A stretch of 64,000 nucleotides of DNA from Manis javanica (GCF_040802235.1 NC_133166.1:2480001-2544000), one strand, 5' to 3'; shown: positions 48,636-60,515, counted from the stretch's first letter. A program made the numbers and translations. Notes: a model not told the origin generated them from the letters alone.

Positions 48636-49553
48636 ATGGAGAGGAGCAACCACACGGTGACAGAGTTCATCCTGCTGGGCTTCAGCACAGACCCCGTGAC
48701 GCAGCGCGTCCTCTTTGTGGTATTCCTGGGCGTGTACTCTGTGACCGTGGTAGGAAATATCACCCTCATGGTGTTGATCTGCAGTGACTCCCGGCTGCAC
48801 ACGCCCATGTACTTTTTCATTGGGAATCTGTCTTTTCTGGATCTCTGGTATTCCTCTGTCTACACGCCAAAGATCCTAGTGATCTGCATCTCTGAGGACA
48901 GAAGCATCTCCATTGCTGGCTGTGAAGCTCAGTTACTCTTCTCTGGCGGACTGGCTTATACTGAGTGTTACCTGCTGGCTGCCATGGCGTATGACCGCTA
49001 TGTGGCCATCTCTAAGCCGCTGCTTTATGCTCAGACTGTGTCCATAAAGCTGTGTGCATTTTTGGTAGTGGCCTCATACTTTGGTGGCTTTATTAACTGT
49101 TACATCATTACTAAAAAAATTTTTGCCTTGAATTTCTGTGGAGACAATGTCATTGATGACTTTTTCTGTGATTTGCTTCCCTTAGTGAAGTTGGCCTGTG
49201 GCAGGAAAAATAACTACCAGGCTGTGCTCCTCTTCCTCACGGCCTCCAATGTCATTGCCCCCTGTGTGCTCATCCTCGCCTCCTACCTCTTCATCATCAC
49301 CACCATCCTGAGGATGCGCTCCACCCAGCGCCGCCTCAAAACCTTCTCCACATGCTCCTCCCACCTGGTCTCTGTCACCTTGTACTATGGCTCCATTCTC
49401 TACATTTATGCTCGTCCCCGGACTAGCTATTCTTTCAAGACGGACAAAATAGTTTCCACATTTTACACTGTGGTGTTCCCCATGCTGAACCCCATGATCT
49501 ACAGCCTGAGGAATAAGGATGTGAAAGAAGCTCTGAATAAAGTCTTCAAGTAA
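48636..49553 (+). CDS. OR9G1-like: Olfactory receptor, OR9G1-like, intact
   Basis: A complete 305-residue odorant receptor GPCR in unit B. The start is the ATG at 48,636; the upstream in-frame GTG at 48,618 belongs to the 5' UTR after the acceptor. Landmarks: NHT at 5-7, GN at 40-41, LHTPMYF at 54-60, Cys96, MAYDRY at 117-122, FCGDN and FFCDLLPLVKLACG in ECL2, and PMLNPMIYSLRN in TM7. Unusual residues compared with its siblings: Glu97 right after the conserved TM3 Cys (others Val), Arg232 for Gly in intracellular loop 3, and Thr236 for Ala in the KAFSTC motif. The frame has no lesion, so it is called functional with some caution. The N-terminal 92 codons are almost identical to the unit A gene. 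Confidence 0.97.
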   Translation: MERSNHTVTEFILLGFSTDPVTQRVLFVVFLGVYSVTVVGNITLMVLICSDSRLHTPMYFFIGNLSFLDLWYSSVYTPKILVICISEDRSISIAGCEAQLLFSGGLAYTECYLLAAMAYDRYVAISKPLLYAQTVSIKLCAFLVVASYFGGFINCYIITKKIFALNFCGDNVIDDFFCDLLPLVKLACGRKNNYQAVLLFLTASNVIAPCVLILASYLFIITTILRMRSTQRRLKTFSTCSSHLVSVTLYYGSILYIYARPRTSYSFKTDKIVSTFYTVVFPMLNPMIYSLRNKDVKEALNKVFK

Positions 49554-51527
49554 ATTATGATTCTCTTTCTAAGGTCATGCAGATAATTTTGGTCATGTTA
49601 TTACATTTCAAGAGGAGCTGCCATTGTGCTCCATCAACAATGCTGGTTACAGAATTTACACCCTTCCTACAATCCAATCCAAGAGAACTAAACTGACAAC
49701 ATAAGGGCAATTTAGAAGATGAAATTTAACATAAAACATAAGGATCTCTACTGAATTTCATGTTACTCTAGATTATAAACAAACTTTAAATCTGATGCTT
49801 ACTCCTTCCTCCATAAACTGATAGATGCACTCCTTCATCATAAAAGTATTTTTAGCTGCCTGATATATACAAGAATATTGCTTATAGTTATTTCTTAGAA
49901 ATAGGAACAAATATTTTGAATTGACTTTTAATATTTTTCTATGACTATTAGCTATTTGAAATCACCATTTCCATTCCCTTAAGAGAATCTCTTAAGAATT
50001 TTTGTCTATTTTTTCTAACAGAAGTATTAGACAAAGACCCAGAGGTAACCGCAAAACAGCTCTGTGCAATTAGACTCGGTAAGCATCATCTGTCCAATCT
50101 CTATCTCTTACATATGTTTTCAATTAAGGAAAAGTCAAAGAAGTTCTCATAGTAATGATTTTGTGAATCACTGTTTAAAAACAGGTTCCCCTTTCATTTT
50201 ATAGCAGTGAACCTATGAGGACTTCTATGCCCAAGTGGTGAGATTCTGAGCTTCACAACACCGTTGTTGTGATAAAAAGGAATATCTCTACTAAGAAGAA
50301 ACAATCTTAGAAATAAGTCTATGAGTTCACATTATTTAAAAGAAAGAAATCTATATAGCAAACATAATACAGCTAGTGAAAAAAAGAGAGTTGTGTTTAA
50401 TTTTGATTTTTAAATGTGAGGCCATGTTAATGTAATTTATGCTGATAGAACATGAATATGTCCATGTTTCTATCAGTATAAACAGAAATAAAAAAATAAA
50501 GAAGAAAATGAAATTGAAGGAAGTAGTTTCCAAAAATGTAGATGCTCCAGGCAGAGCAGGAAAGCCTGACCAGCACTAGCAATGGTTCAACTAACCTGAA
50601 AAGTAAATCCCAAGGCACAGTCAGTAGCAGGGGTGGCATGGAGACCTAGCAGACACAGGCAACAGGCACAGCAGATTGTTACTCCAAGACGCTTGATGTA
50701 GACAATCTTCTAGAGCTGAAAGCCATTTATGTCAGAGGAGACTCTCATTTTCCAAAAAGTATCTCTGTATTTCCCATTAGTAATATTATTCCTATAAAAT
50801 ATATATTAAGTAATGTGAACAGATCTAATTGGTGTCTCTTAGCAGTAGAAAATCAGTTATTTAGTGTCAGTTAAGGGGAACTAGAAAGTTGTTTCTAAGC
50901 TGCATCTTTTAGACAAGTGAATTCTAATAAACAATTTTTAAAAGTACACGTGTTCGTGGATGTTCTCCTCCATGCAACAAATCTCTCGGACTTACATGTT
51001 TAACTTACAAAAATGAACTCTTGGTGGTTTTCCACAGCAGAGATGATGAGCAGTGGGCATTTCTGGGTAGCAGGACTGGTGATATGCCCTAAATCATTCT
51101 ATAAGGGCCGTTAGAGTCACATTCAGCTTTGTGTCTAGTTAGAAAAAAATAAGAGGTCATAGGAATAAGGATCTGTATAGTGGAAACTTACAAATGTTAC
51201 TACTACTATAACTTCCCATTAGATAATCACAAATACAAATCACTCTTCACCCACCTCCTGCATGACTGTGGTCCATTGACTCTTTCTCAGGACCACAGTT
51301 GAGTGAGATACTTGGTCAACTGTCCAAATTTTCTTATTGTTCAGTCCTGATTATCTAGTGGTTATACGGCTGCAGTACTTTGACAGAGAAGGCTAAGGGG
51401 ACTGTAAGAGCTGAACTGCTGAATCCTCTGGGTACCGAAAATAATTCCTGATGTCATTTTCTAGCACTGGCTAATGTCTCTGTAGTGATTGGAATTAATT
51501 ACCCTGCACAGTGGAATGACCACTGTC

Positions 51528-51800
51528 AGATCAATGCATGAGGAGCCCCAAATGGCCGGAGTGCATCCAGATTCCAACTGATCAGAGCATTCAGGGTGTT
51601 CCTTTGGGGAAGCATCTTACCCTTGTGCACATAGACTTCCAAATATACTGAATATAAGATTGTGGGTAGGGGGATTATGTTCTAGTAGTTTATTTCGTCT
51701 AATAATAAAAGAGGCTGTCAGAGTCCTCTAAGAAGCAGACACCAAGGTGAAGCAACATTTCAATCTAAGACTTTTTGGAATGTCCAATTCTATTTGACTT
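51528..51800 (-). mobile_element. ERVL-like fossil fragment, inverted copy
   Basis: Reverse complement of about 17,700-17,940, including the dUTPase-like stretch of the fossil at 15.7-18.0 kb. Only the end of the element is present; the homology stops at about 51,800, so the duplication boundary lies inside the fossil. Confidence 0.5.
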
Positions 51801-52707
51801 TGATAAAGTTGGAGGCTCCCAGATTAGATCCCCACCAGGCGTCACAACCCCCAGAGTGCTCCTAACATTGCAGTGTAGTTCTCCACGGTGAAAGCTCCCT
51901 CCCCGGAACAGATCTTTTATTTAATTATTTTAGGCAATAAGAGGGAGGCACAAAAGAAAAATGTTTTTGAGTCTTCTGTTTCTTAAAAATAATCAGCCTG
52001 AAATAACCCACATGCCATCGCATCAATTTGTGTCTCCTTATAGTGGTGTGATCACTGCTGCTAATAATTGATCTTTCATTGCTTTGCTCTCTGGCGAGAT
52101 TTCATGCTAGGACATTACTGGTGACAATTTAAATCAATTAGATGCCACTACATGCCATGATTTACCAGTCTCCCCACCCAGCAAGTTATACATCTGAACA
52201 TTCTTTAAATATGTGAGAAAAATAATGCCAGAGGCCAAGTTTAAAGTTTTGCCTCTAGGGCTACTCCTAATATTAATCTCTATATCAAGAGAGTCCTGCC
52301 AGGAAACAGATGCCCACTCAAACTGGGCAACATGAGGAGAACTTAATACAGGATTTTTTACAAAGCTGTGAACAGAGTATAGGAAAGCCACAGATGGAAG
52401 ACCAGATGCTTTGGCACAGCATCTTACTACATCCAGGCCTGAAGCGAGAAGGGAGAAGGGAGAAGGGCCGTTATCAGAGCCCTTTGTGGTGAGGAAAGTT
52501 AATGCGGCCTTCACGGGCTGTGCAGACATAGAGTGTGGAATAAATCTTGTGAACCCAGTCCTGTCTCTCCTTTTGGCTCCTCTACCAAATGGCCAATTCA
52601 CTGATAAGGTTCGTACAGGTGGGTCTCCTGGAGCAGAGCACAGGGAGGCCAAGGAGGGCAGTCAATCCCGAGGGATAAATGGAAGAATCAGAAGCGCTCT
52701 AGGGCAA
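51801..52707. other. Spacer between unit B and the satellite
   Basis: The stretch 52,280-52,480 (CCTGCCAGGAAACAGATG, CAAACTGGGCAACATGAGG) resembles a mammalian interspersed repeat that I cannot name. A 172-codon frame on the minus strand (52,652-52,134) overlaps it, lacks any recognisable domain and is not called as a gene. GAAGGGA is repeated three times near 52,447-52,468. Confidence 0.4.
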
Positions 52708-55480
52708 GGGTGACATTGAGCTCAGGGTTTCGATGAGGCATGGGTGACGTCGATGGTGATGGTGAGGGGTCAGGTCCAGGCTCCACGGCTATGGTTAGGG
52801 TTAAGTGTTCAGTAAGGTTTACAGGGAGGATAGGGTTACAGTCGGAGTTAACGTCAGGTGCTGAGGTGAGGGCAGGGTGAGATTATGCTTCAGACTCGTG
52901 GTGAGGTGTGGGTAACATTGATGATGACAGTGAGGGGTCAGGTCCAGTGACCAGGGCTACGGTTATGGTCAGGTATTCGGTTAAGTGTACGGGTACTACA
53001 GGTGTACCATCAGAGTTAGTGTCCGGCTCTGATGTTTTGGTGAGGGTAAGATTGAAAATCAGGGTTACTGTGAAGCACAGGTGACATCGATGGAGGCATT
53101 AGGGGTCAGGTCTAGGGGCCAGGGCTAGGGTTAGAGTTAGTTGTTCAGTAAGTTGTACTGGGAGGATAGGGTTATGGTTAGAGTTAGGTTATGGCTCTGA
53201 TGTGTGTGTGAGGGTGAGATTGAGCTTCAGGATTATGGTAAAACGTGGGTGACATCAATGGTGACAGTGAGGGGTCAGGTCCAGAAGCCAGGGCTAGGGT
53301 TAGGGTTCTGTGTTTGGTACAGTGTATGGGGAGGGGAGAGTTAAGGTTAAGGTTAGAGTTATGATCCTGCTTTGTTGTGGGGGTGAGGGCGAGATTGAGG
53401 TTCAGTGTCACTGTTAGGCTGGGTGGCGTCGATGCTGACAGTGAGGGGTCAGGTCCAGGGGCCAGGGTTAGTGTTAGGGTTAGGTGTTCAGTAAGGTGTA
53501 CATTGAGGATATAGTTACGGTTAGAGATAGGATCTGGCTCTGATGTGAGGGCGAGGGTGAGGGCAAGACTGAGCTTCAAGGTTACAGTGAGGTGTTGGTG
53601 ATGTCAATGGTTACAGTAAGAGGTCAGATCCAGGGGACAGGACATGGGTTAAAGTTAGGTGTTTGGTAAGGTGTACATTGAGGATATGGTTACGGTTAGA
53701 GTTAGGGTCCGGCTCTGATGTGAGGGGGAGTGTAAGATTGATGTGTAGCTTTACACTGAGGTGTGTGGGATATTTGTGGTGACAGTGAGGGTTCAGGCCA
53801 GTGGCCAGGGCTAGGGTTAGTGTTAGTTGTTTGGTAAGGTGTCCTTGGTGGAAAGGGTTACTGTTGCAGTTTGGTTCCAGCTCTGATGTGAGGGTGAGGG
53901 CGAGATTGAGTATCATGGTTACAGTGAGGCATCGGTGATGTCAATTGTGATGGTGAGGTTTCAGGCCATGTGCCTGGGCTAGGGTTATTGTTAAGTGTTT
54001 GGTAAGGTGCATGGTAGGTATACGGTTAAAGTTAGTGTCCGGGTCTGATGTGAGGGTGAGGGCAAGATTGAATATCAGGGTTATGGTCAATCATGGGTGA
54101 CATCTATGGTGATGGTGAGGGGTCAGGTCCAGGGCCAGGGCTACGGCTAGCATTAGTTATTTGATAAGGTGTTCAGGGAGGACAGCATTATGGTTAGAGT
54201 TCAGGTGCAGCTGTGATGTGAGGGTGAGGGTGAGATTGAGGTTCAGGTTTATGGTTAGGCAGGGGTAACATCAATGCTGATGGTGAAAGGTCAGGTCCAG
54301 GGGCAAGGGCTAGGGTTAGGGTTAGGTGTTCAGGTAGGTGTATTGAGAAGATAGGGTTACGGAAAGAGTTAGGGTCTGACTCTGATGTGAGGGCCAGTGT
54401 GAGATTGAACTTACGGGTTACAGTCAGACATGGATGACATTGATGGTGACAGTGACGGGTCAAGTCCAGGGGCCAGGGCTAGGGTTATGGTTAAGTGTTT
54501 GGTAAGGTATATGGAGAGGATACTGTTAGAGTTAGAGTTAGGGTCTGGCTCTGATGGGAGGACTAGGACAAGATTTATGTTCAAGGTCCCAATGAATTGT
54601 GGGTGACATTGATGGTGACTGTGAAGTGTCAGGACCATGGGCCAGAGCTAAGGTTAGGGTTAGGTGTTAGCTGAGATGTACAGGGAGGATAATGTTACAG
54701 TTAGAGTTAGGGTCCTGCTCTGATGTGAGTGCTAGGGTAAAATTGTTCTTCACGGTTGTGGTGAGGCATGGGTGAAGTCAATGATGATGGTGAGGGGTCA
54801 GGTCCAGTGGCCAGGGCTAGGGTTAGGGTTATGTGTTTGGTAAGATGTACTGGGAGGATAGGGTTATGGTTAGAGTTAGGATCCAGCTGTGATTTTAGGG
54901 TGAGTGTGAGATTGAGATTTAGGGTTATGGTAGGCGGGGAATGTCTATGCTGATGGTGAGGGCTCAAGTCCTTGGGCAAGGGCTAGGGTTAGATGTTCAC
55001 TCAGGTGTACTGGGGAAATAGGGTTACAGAAAAAGTTCGTGTCCAGCTCTCATTTGAAGGCAAGAGTGAGATTGAGCTTCAGGTTTACAGTGTGGTGTGG
55101 GTGACATCGATGGTGACTGTGAGGGGTCTGGTCCAGCGGCCTGGGCTAGGGTTATCCTTAAGTGTGCGTTAATGTGTCCTGGGAGGAAAGGGTTATGGTT
55201 AAAGTTAGGGTCCGGCTCTGATGTGGGGACGAGGGTGAGATGGAACTTTAGGGTTACAGTGAGGCGTTGGTGATGTCAATGATGAGGGTGAGGGATCAGT
55301 CCCAGTCCAGGGCTAGGTTAGGATGTGGTGTTCGATAGGGTATATGGGGAGGATAGGGTTACGTTCATACAGTCTGGCTCTGATGTAAGGGTGAGTTCGA
55401 GTTTGAGGTTCAGGGTTACGGTGAAGCACGAGTGATGATGATGGTGATAGTGAGTTGTCCAGTCTAGGGGGCAGGGCTAT
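52708..55480 (+). repeat. Telomere-like satellite, left arm (TTAGGG-like strand on plus)
   Basis: About 16 tandem monomers of about 169 bp. The box GGGGTCAGGTCCAG recurs near 52,766, 52,935, 53,102, 53,269, 53,444, 53,620, 54,118, 54,285, 54,455, 54,626 and 54,796, at steps of 161-176. Each monomer also has a GGGCTAGGGTTAGGGTTAG block with two or three imperfect TTAGGG units, GGATAGGGTTA, GGCTCTGATGTGAGGGTGAG and GGGTGACATCGATGGTGA. Monomers differ from each other by roughly 15-25% by eye. No pure (TTAGGG)n run is present. Long frames inside are periodic translation of the repeat and not genes. Confidence 0.93.
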
Positions 55481-55488
55481 CCTCCCCT

Positions 55489-58400
55489 AACCCTAGCCCT
55501 GGACCATGGACCTGACCCTTACCATCATCATTGATATCTCCCATGATTCACTGTAAACCTGAAGCTCAATTTCATCCTCACCCTCACATCAGACCAGATC
55601 TGAACTCTAACCATATCCCTATCCTTCCAATACACCAGACTGAACAACTAACCCTATCCCTAGGCTTATCCCCTGAACCTGACACCTCAAAGTCACCATC
55701 AACGTCATGAATGCTTCACCATAACCCTGAAGTTCAATCTCACATGCACCCTTACATCACAGCCGGACCCTACCTCTCACCATAATGCTATCCTCCCCAT
55801 TCACCTTACCAAACACCTAACCATAATCCTAGCCCTGGAATCGAGCTGACCACTCATCGACAGCATCGATGTTACCCATGCCTCACTATAACCCTGAAGT
55901 TCTTTCCCGCTATTGGTCTCTCATGAAAACTGGACCCTAACTCTAACCATAACTATATCCTCAGTGTACACCTGACCAAACATGAAACCCTAACCCTAGC
56001 CCTGGCCACTGTACCTGGCCCTTCACCATCAGCATAGACATCACTCACACCTCAGCGTAAAACTGAATTTCAATCTCACCCTCGCCCTCACATCAGAACT
56101 GAACCCTAACTGTAATCATAACCCTTTCCTTCCAGTACACCTTACTGAACAACTAACCCTAACACAAGCCCTGGCCTGTGGCCTGACCCTTTACCATCAC
56201 TATAGATGTCCCCCTCGCCTCAACATATACCTGAACCTCAATCTTGCCCTCACCCTCACATCAGAGGCAGACTCTAACTCTAACCATAACCCTGTCCAAC
56301 CCATACACATTACTGAACATGTAATTTAAACCCTAGCCCTCGATCCTGTACCTGACACCTCACCGTCCCCATCAATGTCACCCAGGCTTCATCCTAACCC
56401 TGAACCTCACTCACATTCTCACTCTCATATCAGAACTGGACCCTACTGTAACCATAACCCTGTCATCCCTATACACCTTACCAAACATCACACCGTACCC
56501 TATCCCTGCACCTGAACCTGACCCCTCACCGGCATCAACTTCACCCACGCCTCATCATAACACTGAAGTTCAATCTCGACCTAACCATCACATCAGAGCA
56601 GGACCTTAACTGTAACCATAAACCTTTATGCCCTATACAACTTATCAAATTCCAAGACCTAAAACTTTCCACAGGATCTGATCAATCACCGTCATCATTG
56701 ATGACATGTACGGTTCACCATAACCCAGAAATTCAATCTCAACCTAGCCCTTGCATCAGAGCCAGACCCTAACTGTAAATGAAACCCTTTCCTCCCAGTA
56801 CACCTTACTGAACACTTAACCTAAACCCTAGACTGAGACCTTGGCCTGACCCTTCACCATCACCACCACAATCACCCATGCCTCAGAGTAAATCTGAACT
56901 TCAATCTTACAGTCACCCTCACATCAGAGCCAGACCCAAACTCTAACCATAACCCTATCCACTCTGTACACCTTACTGAGCACTTAACTCAAACCTCACC
57001 CTCGCCCCTGTATCTGAACCCTCCCTATCACTAATGACATCATGCACATTACACTGCTTGAACCCTGATGTTCAAACTTGCTCTCGCCATCACATCAGAG
57101 CAGGACCCTAAGTCTAACCATAACCTTATAATCCCAATAAAACTTACCAAACACCTAATCATAACCCTAGCCCTGACGCCTCACCATCACCATCAACATA
57201 TTCCAAGCTTCACCATAACCCTGAAGTTCAATCTTGCCCTCACCAAAACATCAGAGGTGGAACCCAACTCTAACTGTTTGCCTATCATCCCAATACACCT
57301 TACCAAACCCCTAACCTTAATCCTAGCCCTGGCTCCAGGACCTGACCCCTCACCACCCCCATCAATGTCAACCTCACTTCACTGTAACTTTGAAGCACCT
57401 TCTCGCCCTTGTCCTCACATCAGAGTCAGACCCTAATTCTAACTGGAACCCTATCCTCCGCATGCACCTTACTGAACACCTAACCCTAACCTTAACCCTT
57501 CCCCACGGACCTGAACCCTCATGGTCATCATCAACATGACCCATGCTTCACTGTAACACTGAAGCTCAATCTCACCCTTGCCCTCACATCAGACCCAGAT
57601 CCTATCTCTAACCTAACTCTAACTCCCAATACACCTTACTGAAGACCTAACCCTAACACTAGCCAGGACCTAACCACTCACCGTCACCATCGATGACTCC
57701 CATGCTTCACTGTAACCCTGAAGCTCAATCTCGCATGCTACTGCACATCAGAACCGGATCCTAACTCTAAACATAACACTATCCTCCCCTTACAGCTTAG
57801 GGAACACCTAACCTAAACCTAGCCCTGACCCCTGGAGATGATGCCTCACTGTCAGCATTAACGTCTCCCATGCCTCACCATAACCCTGAAGCTTTTACTC
57901 AATATCGCCCTCTCATCAGAACCGGACCCTAACTCTAACTATTATCTGATCCTCACCATACACTTTACCGAACACCTAACCCTAACTCTACCTCCAGGCC
58001 AATGTACCTGACACCTCACTGTGAGCATAGCCGTACCCCATGCCTCTTTGTAACACTAAAGTTCAGTCTCGCCCTAGACCTCACATCAGAGCCGGACTCT
58101 AACTCTAACTGGAACCCTTTCCTCCCAGTACACCTTACAGAACACCGAACCCTAACTTAAGCCCTTCCCATTGTACCTGAGCCTTCACAGTCATCATTGA
58201 TGTCACCCATGCTACACAGTAGCACTGAAGCTCAATCTTGCCCTCGACCACATGTCAGAGTGGAATCCTCACTCTAACCACATCTCGATTGTCCAAATAG
58301 ACCATACCAAACACCTAACCCTAACCCTAGCCCTGGCACCAGTACCTAACCCCTCACTGTCACCATCGACATCACACACGCTTCACCATAGACCTGAAGC

Positions 58401-60336
58401 TCAATCTCACATGTGCCCTTACATCACAACCAGACCCTACACAATCCTCCCAGTGCACCTTAACAAACACCTAATCCTAACCCTAGCCCTGTCCCCGGTT
58501 CCTGACCTGTCACCATCACCATCAATGTCCCCCATACCCCACCATAAATCAGAACTTCAACCTATCCCTCGCCCTCACATCAGAGCCCGACCATAAGTCT
58601 AACCTTAACCCTATCCACCGTGTACACCTTACCAAACATTTAACCATAACCCTGATCCTGTACAATGGACCTGTTCCCTCACCATTACTATCAACATCAC
58701 CAACGCATCACTGTAACTCTGAAGCTCAATCTCTCTGTCACACTCACTCACAACAGAGCTGGACCATATCTCTAACTGTAGCCCTATAATCCCTGTACAC
58801 CTTACCAAACACCTAACCCCAACCCTAGCCCTGGCACCTGGACCTGAACCCTTACGTCACTATCAATGTAAAACATGCTTTACCATAACCCTGAAGTTTA
58901 TACATGCACTTGCCCTCACATTGGAGCCAGACACTAACTCTAACCATAACCATATCCCCCCCACACAACTTACCAAACACCTAACCAGAATCCTACCCCT
59001 GGACCTTGGACCTGACCCTCACCATCACCATCAACATCTCCCATGATTCACCATAAACTTGAAGCTCAATTTCATCCTCACCTTCACATCAGAGCTGGAT
59101 CCTAACACTAATTGTATTCCTTTCCTCCCAATACACCTTACTGAACACCTAACCCTAACCATAGCCCTGGAGCATGGATGTGACACCTTTCCATCAGCAT
59201 CGACATCACCTGTTCCTCAGCATAACCCTGAAACTCAATCTCACTCTTCCCCTCTGTTCAAAGCCAGACTCTAACTGTAACTGAAACCCTATCCTCCCAG
59301 TATACCATACCAAACACCTTTCCCTAACCCTAGCCTTGGACCCTCTAACTGACCCATCACTGTCACCATCAACGTCCCCCACGCCCCACCATAAGTGAGA
59401 ATTGCAATCTAGCCCACGGACACCTTACCAAACACTTAACCATAACCCTAGCCCTGTACAATGGAACTGTTCCCCACCATCAACATCGACATCACCAATG
59501 CATCACCATAACACTGAGACTCAATCTCTCTGTTGCACTCACAACAGAGCTGGACCCTTTCTCTATCCATAGTGCTATACTCCCCATACACCTTATTGAA
59601 CACCTAACCTTAACACTTGTCATAGCCATTGGACCGGAAACATCACCATCCCTATCGACATCAACCACACCTCACCATAACCCCGAAGCTCAATCTCTCT
59701 GTAGCACTCACATCAGAGCTGGACCCTATCTCTAACTGTAACCCTATCATTCCAATATACCTTACTGGGAAACATAACCCTAACCTAGCCCTGGAGCCTT
59801 GACCTGATGCCTCACCGTCACCATGGACTTCACCCATGCCTCACAGTAACCCTAAATTTCAATCTCGCCCTCGCCCTCAGTTCAGAGCCGGACCTTAACT
59901 TTAACCATAATAGTATCTCCCCGTTACTATTATGTATAGTATAAGATAATAGTATCTTACCTAACACTGAACCATAACACTAGCCCTTTAGCATGGACCT
60001 GAACCCTTATGTCCCTATTGATGTAACACATGCTTCACCATAACCCTGAAGTTTATACACGCACTCGCCCTAACATCAGAGCCGGACACTAACTCTAATC
60101 ATAACTATACCTCCCCTGCACAACTTACCAAACACCTAACCATAATCCTGCCCCTGGACCTTGGACCTGACCCTCACCATCACCATCGACATCTCCCATG
60201 ATTCACCATAAACTTGAAGCTCAATTTCATTCTTACTTTCACATCAGAGTGGGATCCTAACACCAATGGTATCCCTTTCCTCCCAATACACCTTGCTGAA
60301 TACCTAACCCTAACCACAGCCCTGGAGCATGGATGT
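55489..60336 (-). repeat. Telomere-like satellite, right arm (inverted; CCCTAA-like strand on plus)
   Basis: About 28 monomers of the same family in the opposite direction: CCCTAACCCTAGCCCTGG, CCTGACCCCTCACC, ATCACCCATGCCTCACC, CTCACATCAGAGCCGGACC and ACACCTTACCAAACACCTAA recur every 165-170 bases. The strand switch is abrupt at about 55,480-55,489. Some blocks repeat at multi-monomer distance (58,843 and following with 59,998 and following, 1,155 bases apart). The array ends near 60,336 against an L1 tail. Confidence 0.93.
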
Positions 60337-60515
60337 GAGGACAGTACAGAGAGGACAAGAAATGACTCTATAGTATCTTACTATGCTGACAGGCAGTGAT
60401 TACATTGGTGGGGTGAGGACTTGATAATATTGGTGACTGTTGAAACCACAATGTTGCTTATGTGAAACCTTTGTAATATTGTACACCAATGATTATTTGA
60501 TAAAAATAAATACAT
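60337..60515 (+). mobile_element. LINE-1 3' UTR tail fragment
   Basis: ACTTGATAATATTGGTGACT, TATGTGAAACCTTTGTAATA and the A-rich end GATAAAAATAAATAC match the 3' end of the L1 at 36,360-36,487, with more divergence. It borders the satellite directly. Confidence 0.8.

Larger units (their letters stand above)
42396..51800 (+). repeat. OR9G segmental duplication, unit B
   Basis: The tandem copy follows unit A directly. Its first 436 bases match unit C (60,940-61,400); from 42,832 it matches unit A; after about 51,015 it continues to match the left arm (to about 17,660 there) whereas unit A has stopped. It contains no L1 at the two sites filled in unit A. The stretches 42,520-44,390, 45,020-46,270, 47,060-48,596 and 49,554-51,520 hold no recognised gene. 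About 0.7 kb equivalent to 38,480-39,180 is missing near 47,050-47,110. Confidence 0.88.

Noticed and set aside
52134-52652. 172-codon minus-strand frame next to the satellite
   Set aside because: No domain, low-complexity composition, overlap with a probable interspersed repeat.
53184-59274. Long open frames with repeated L-T-L-A-L and P-D-P motifs inside the satellite
   Set aside because: They are translations of the 169-bp repeat, occur on the C-rich strand in both arms, and have no start or domain context; not genes.
52708-60336. True interstitial telomere (TTAGGG)n array, or a CRISPR-like array
   Set aside because: No uninterrupted TTAGGG run beyond two or three imperfect units per monomer. 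Monomers are contiguous with no spacers, and the genome is mammalian.
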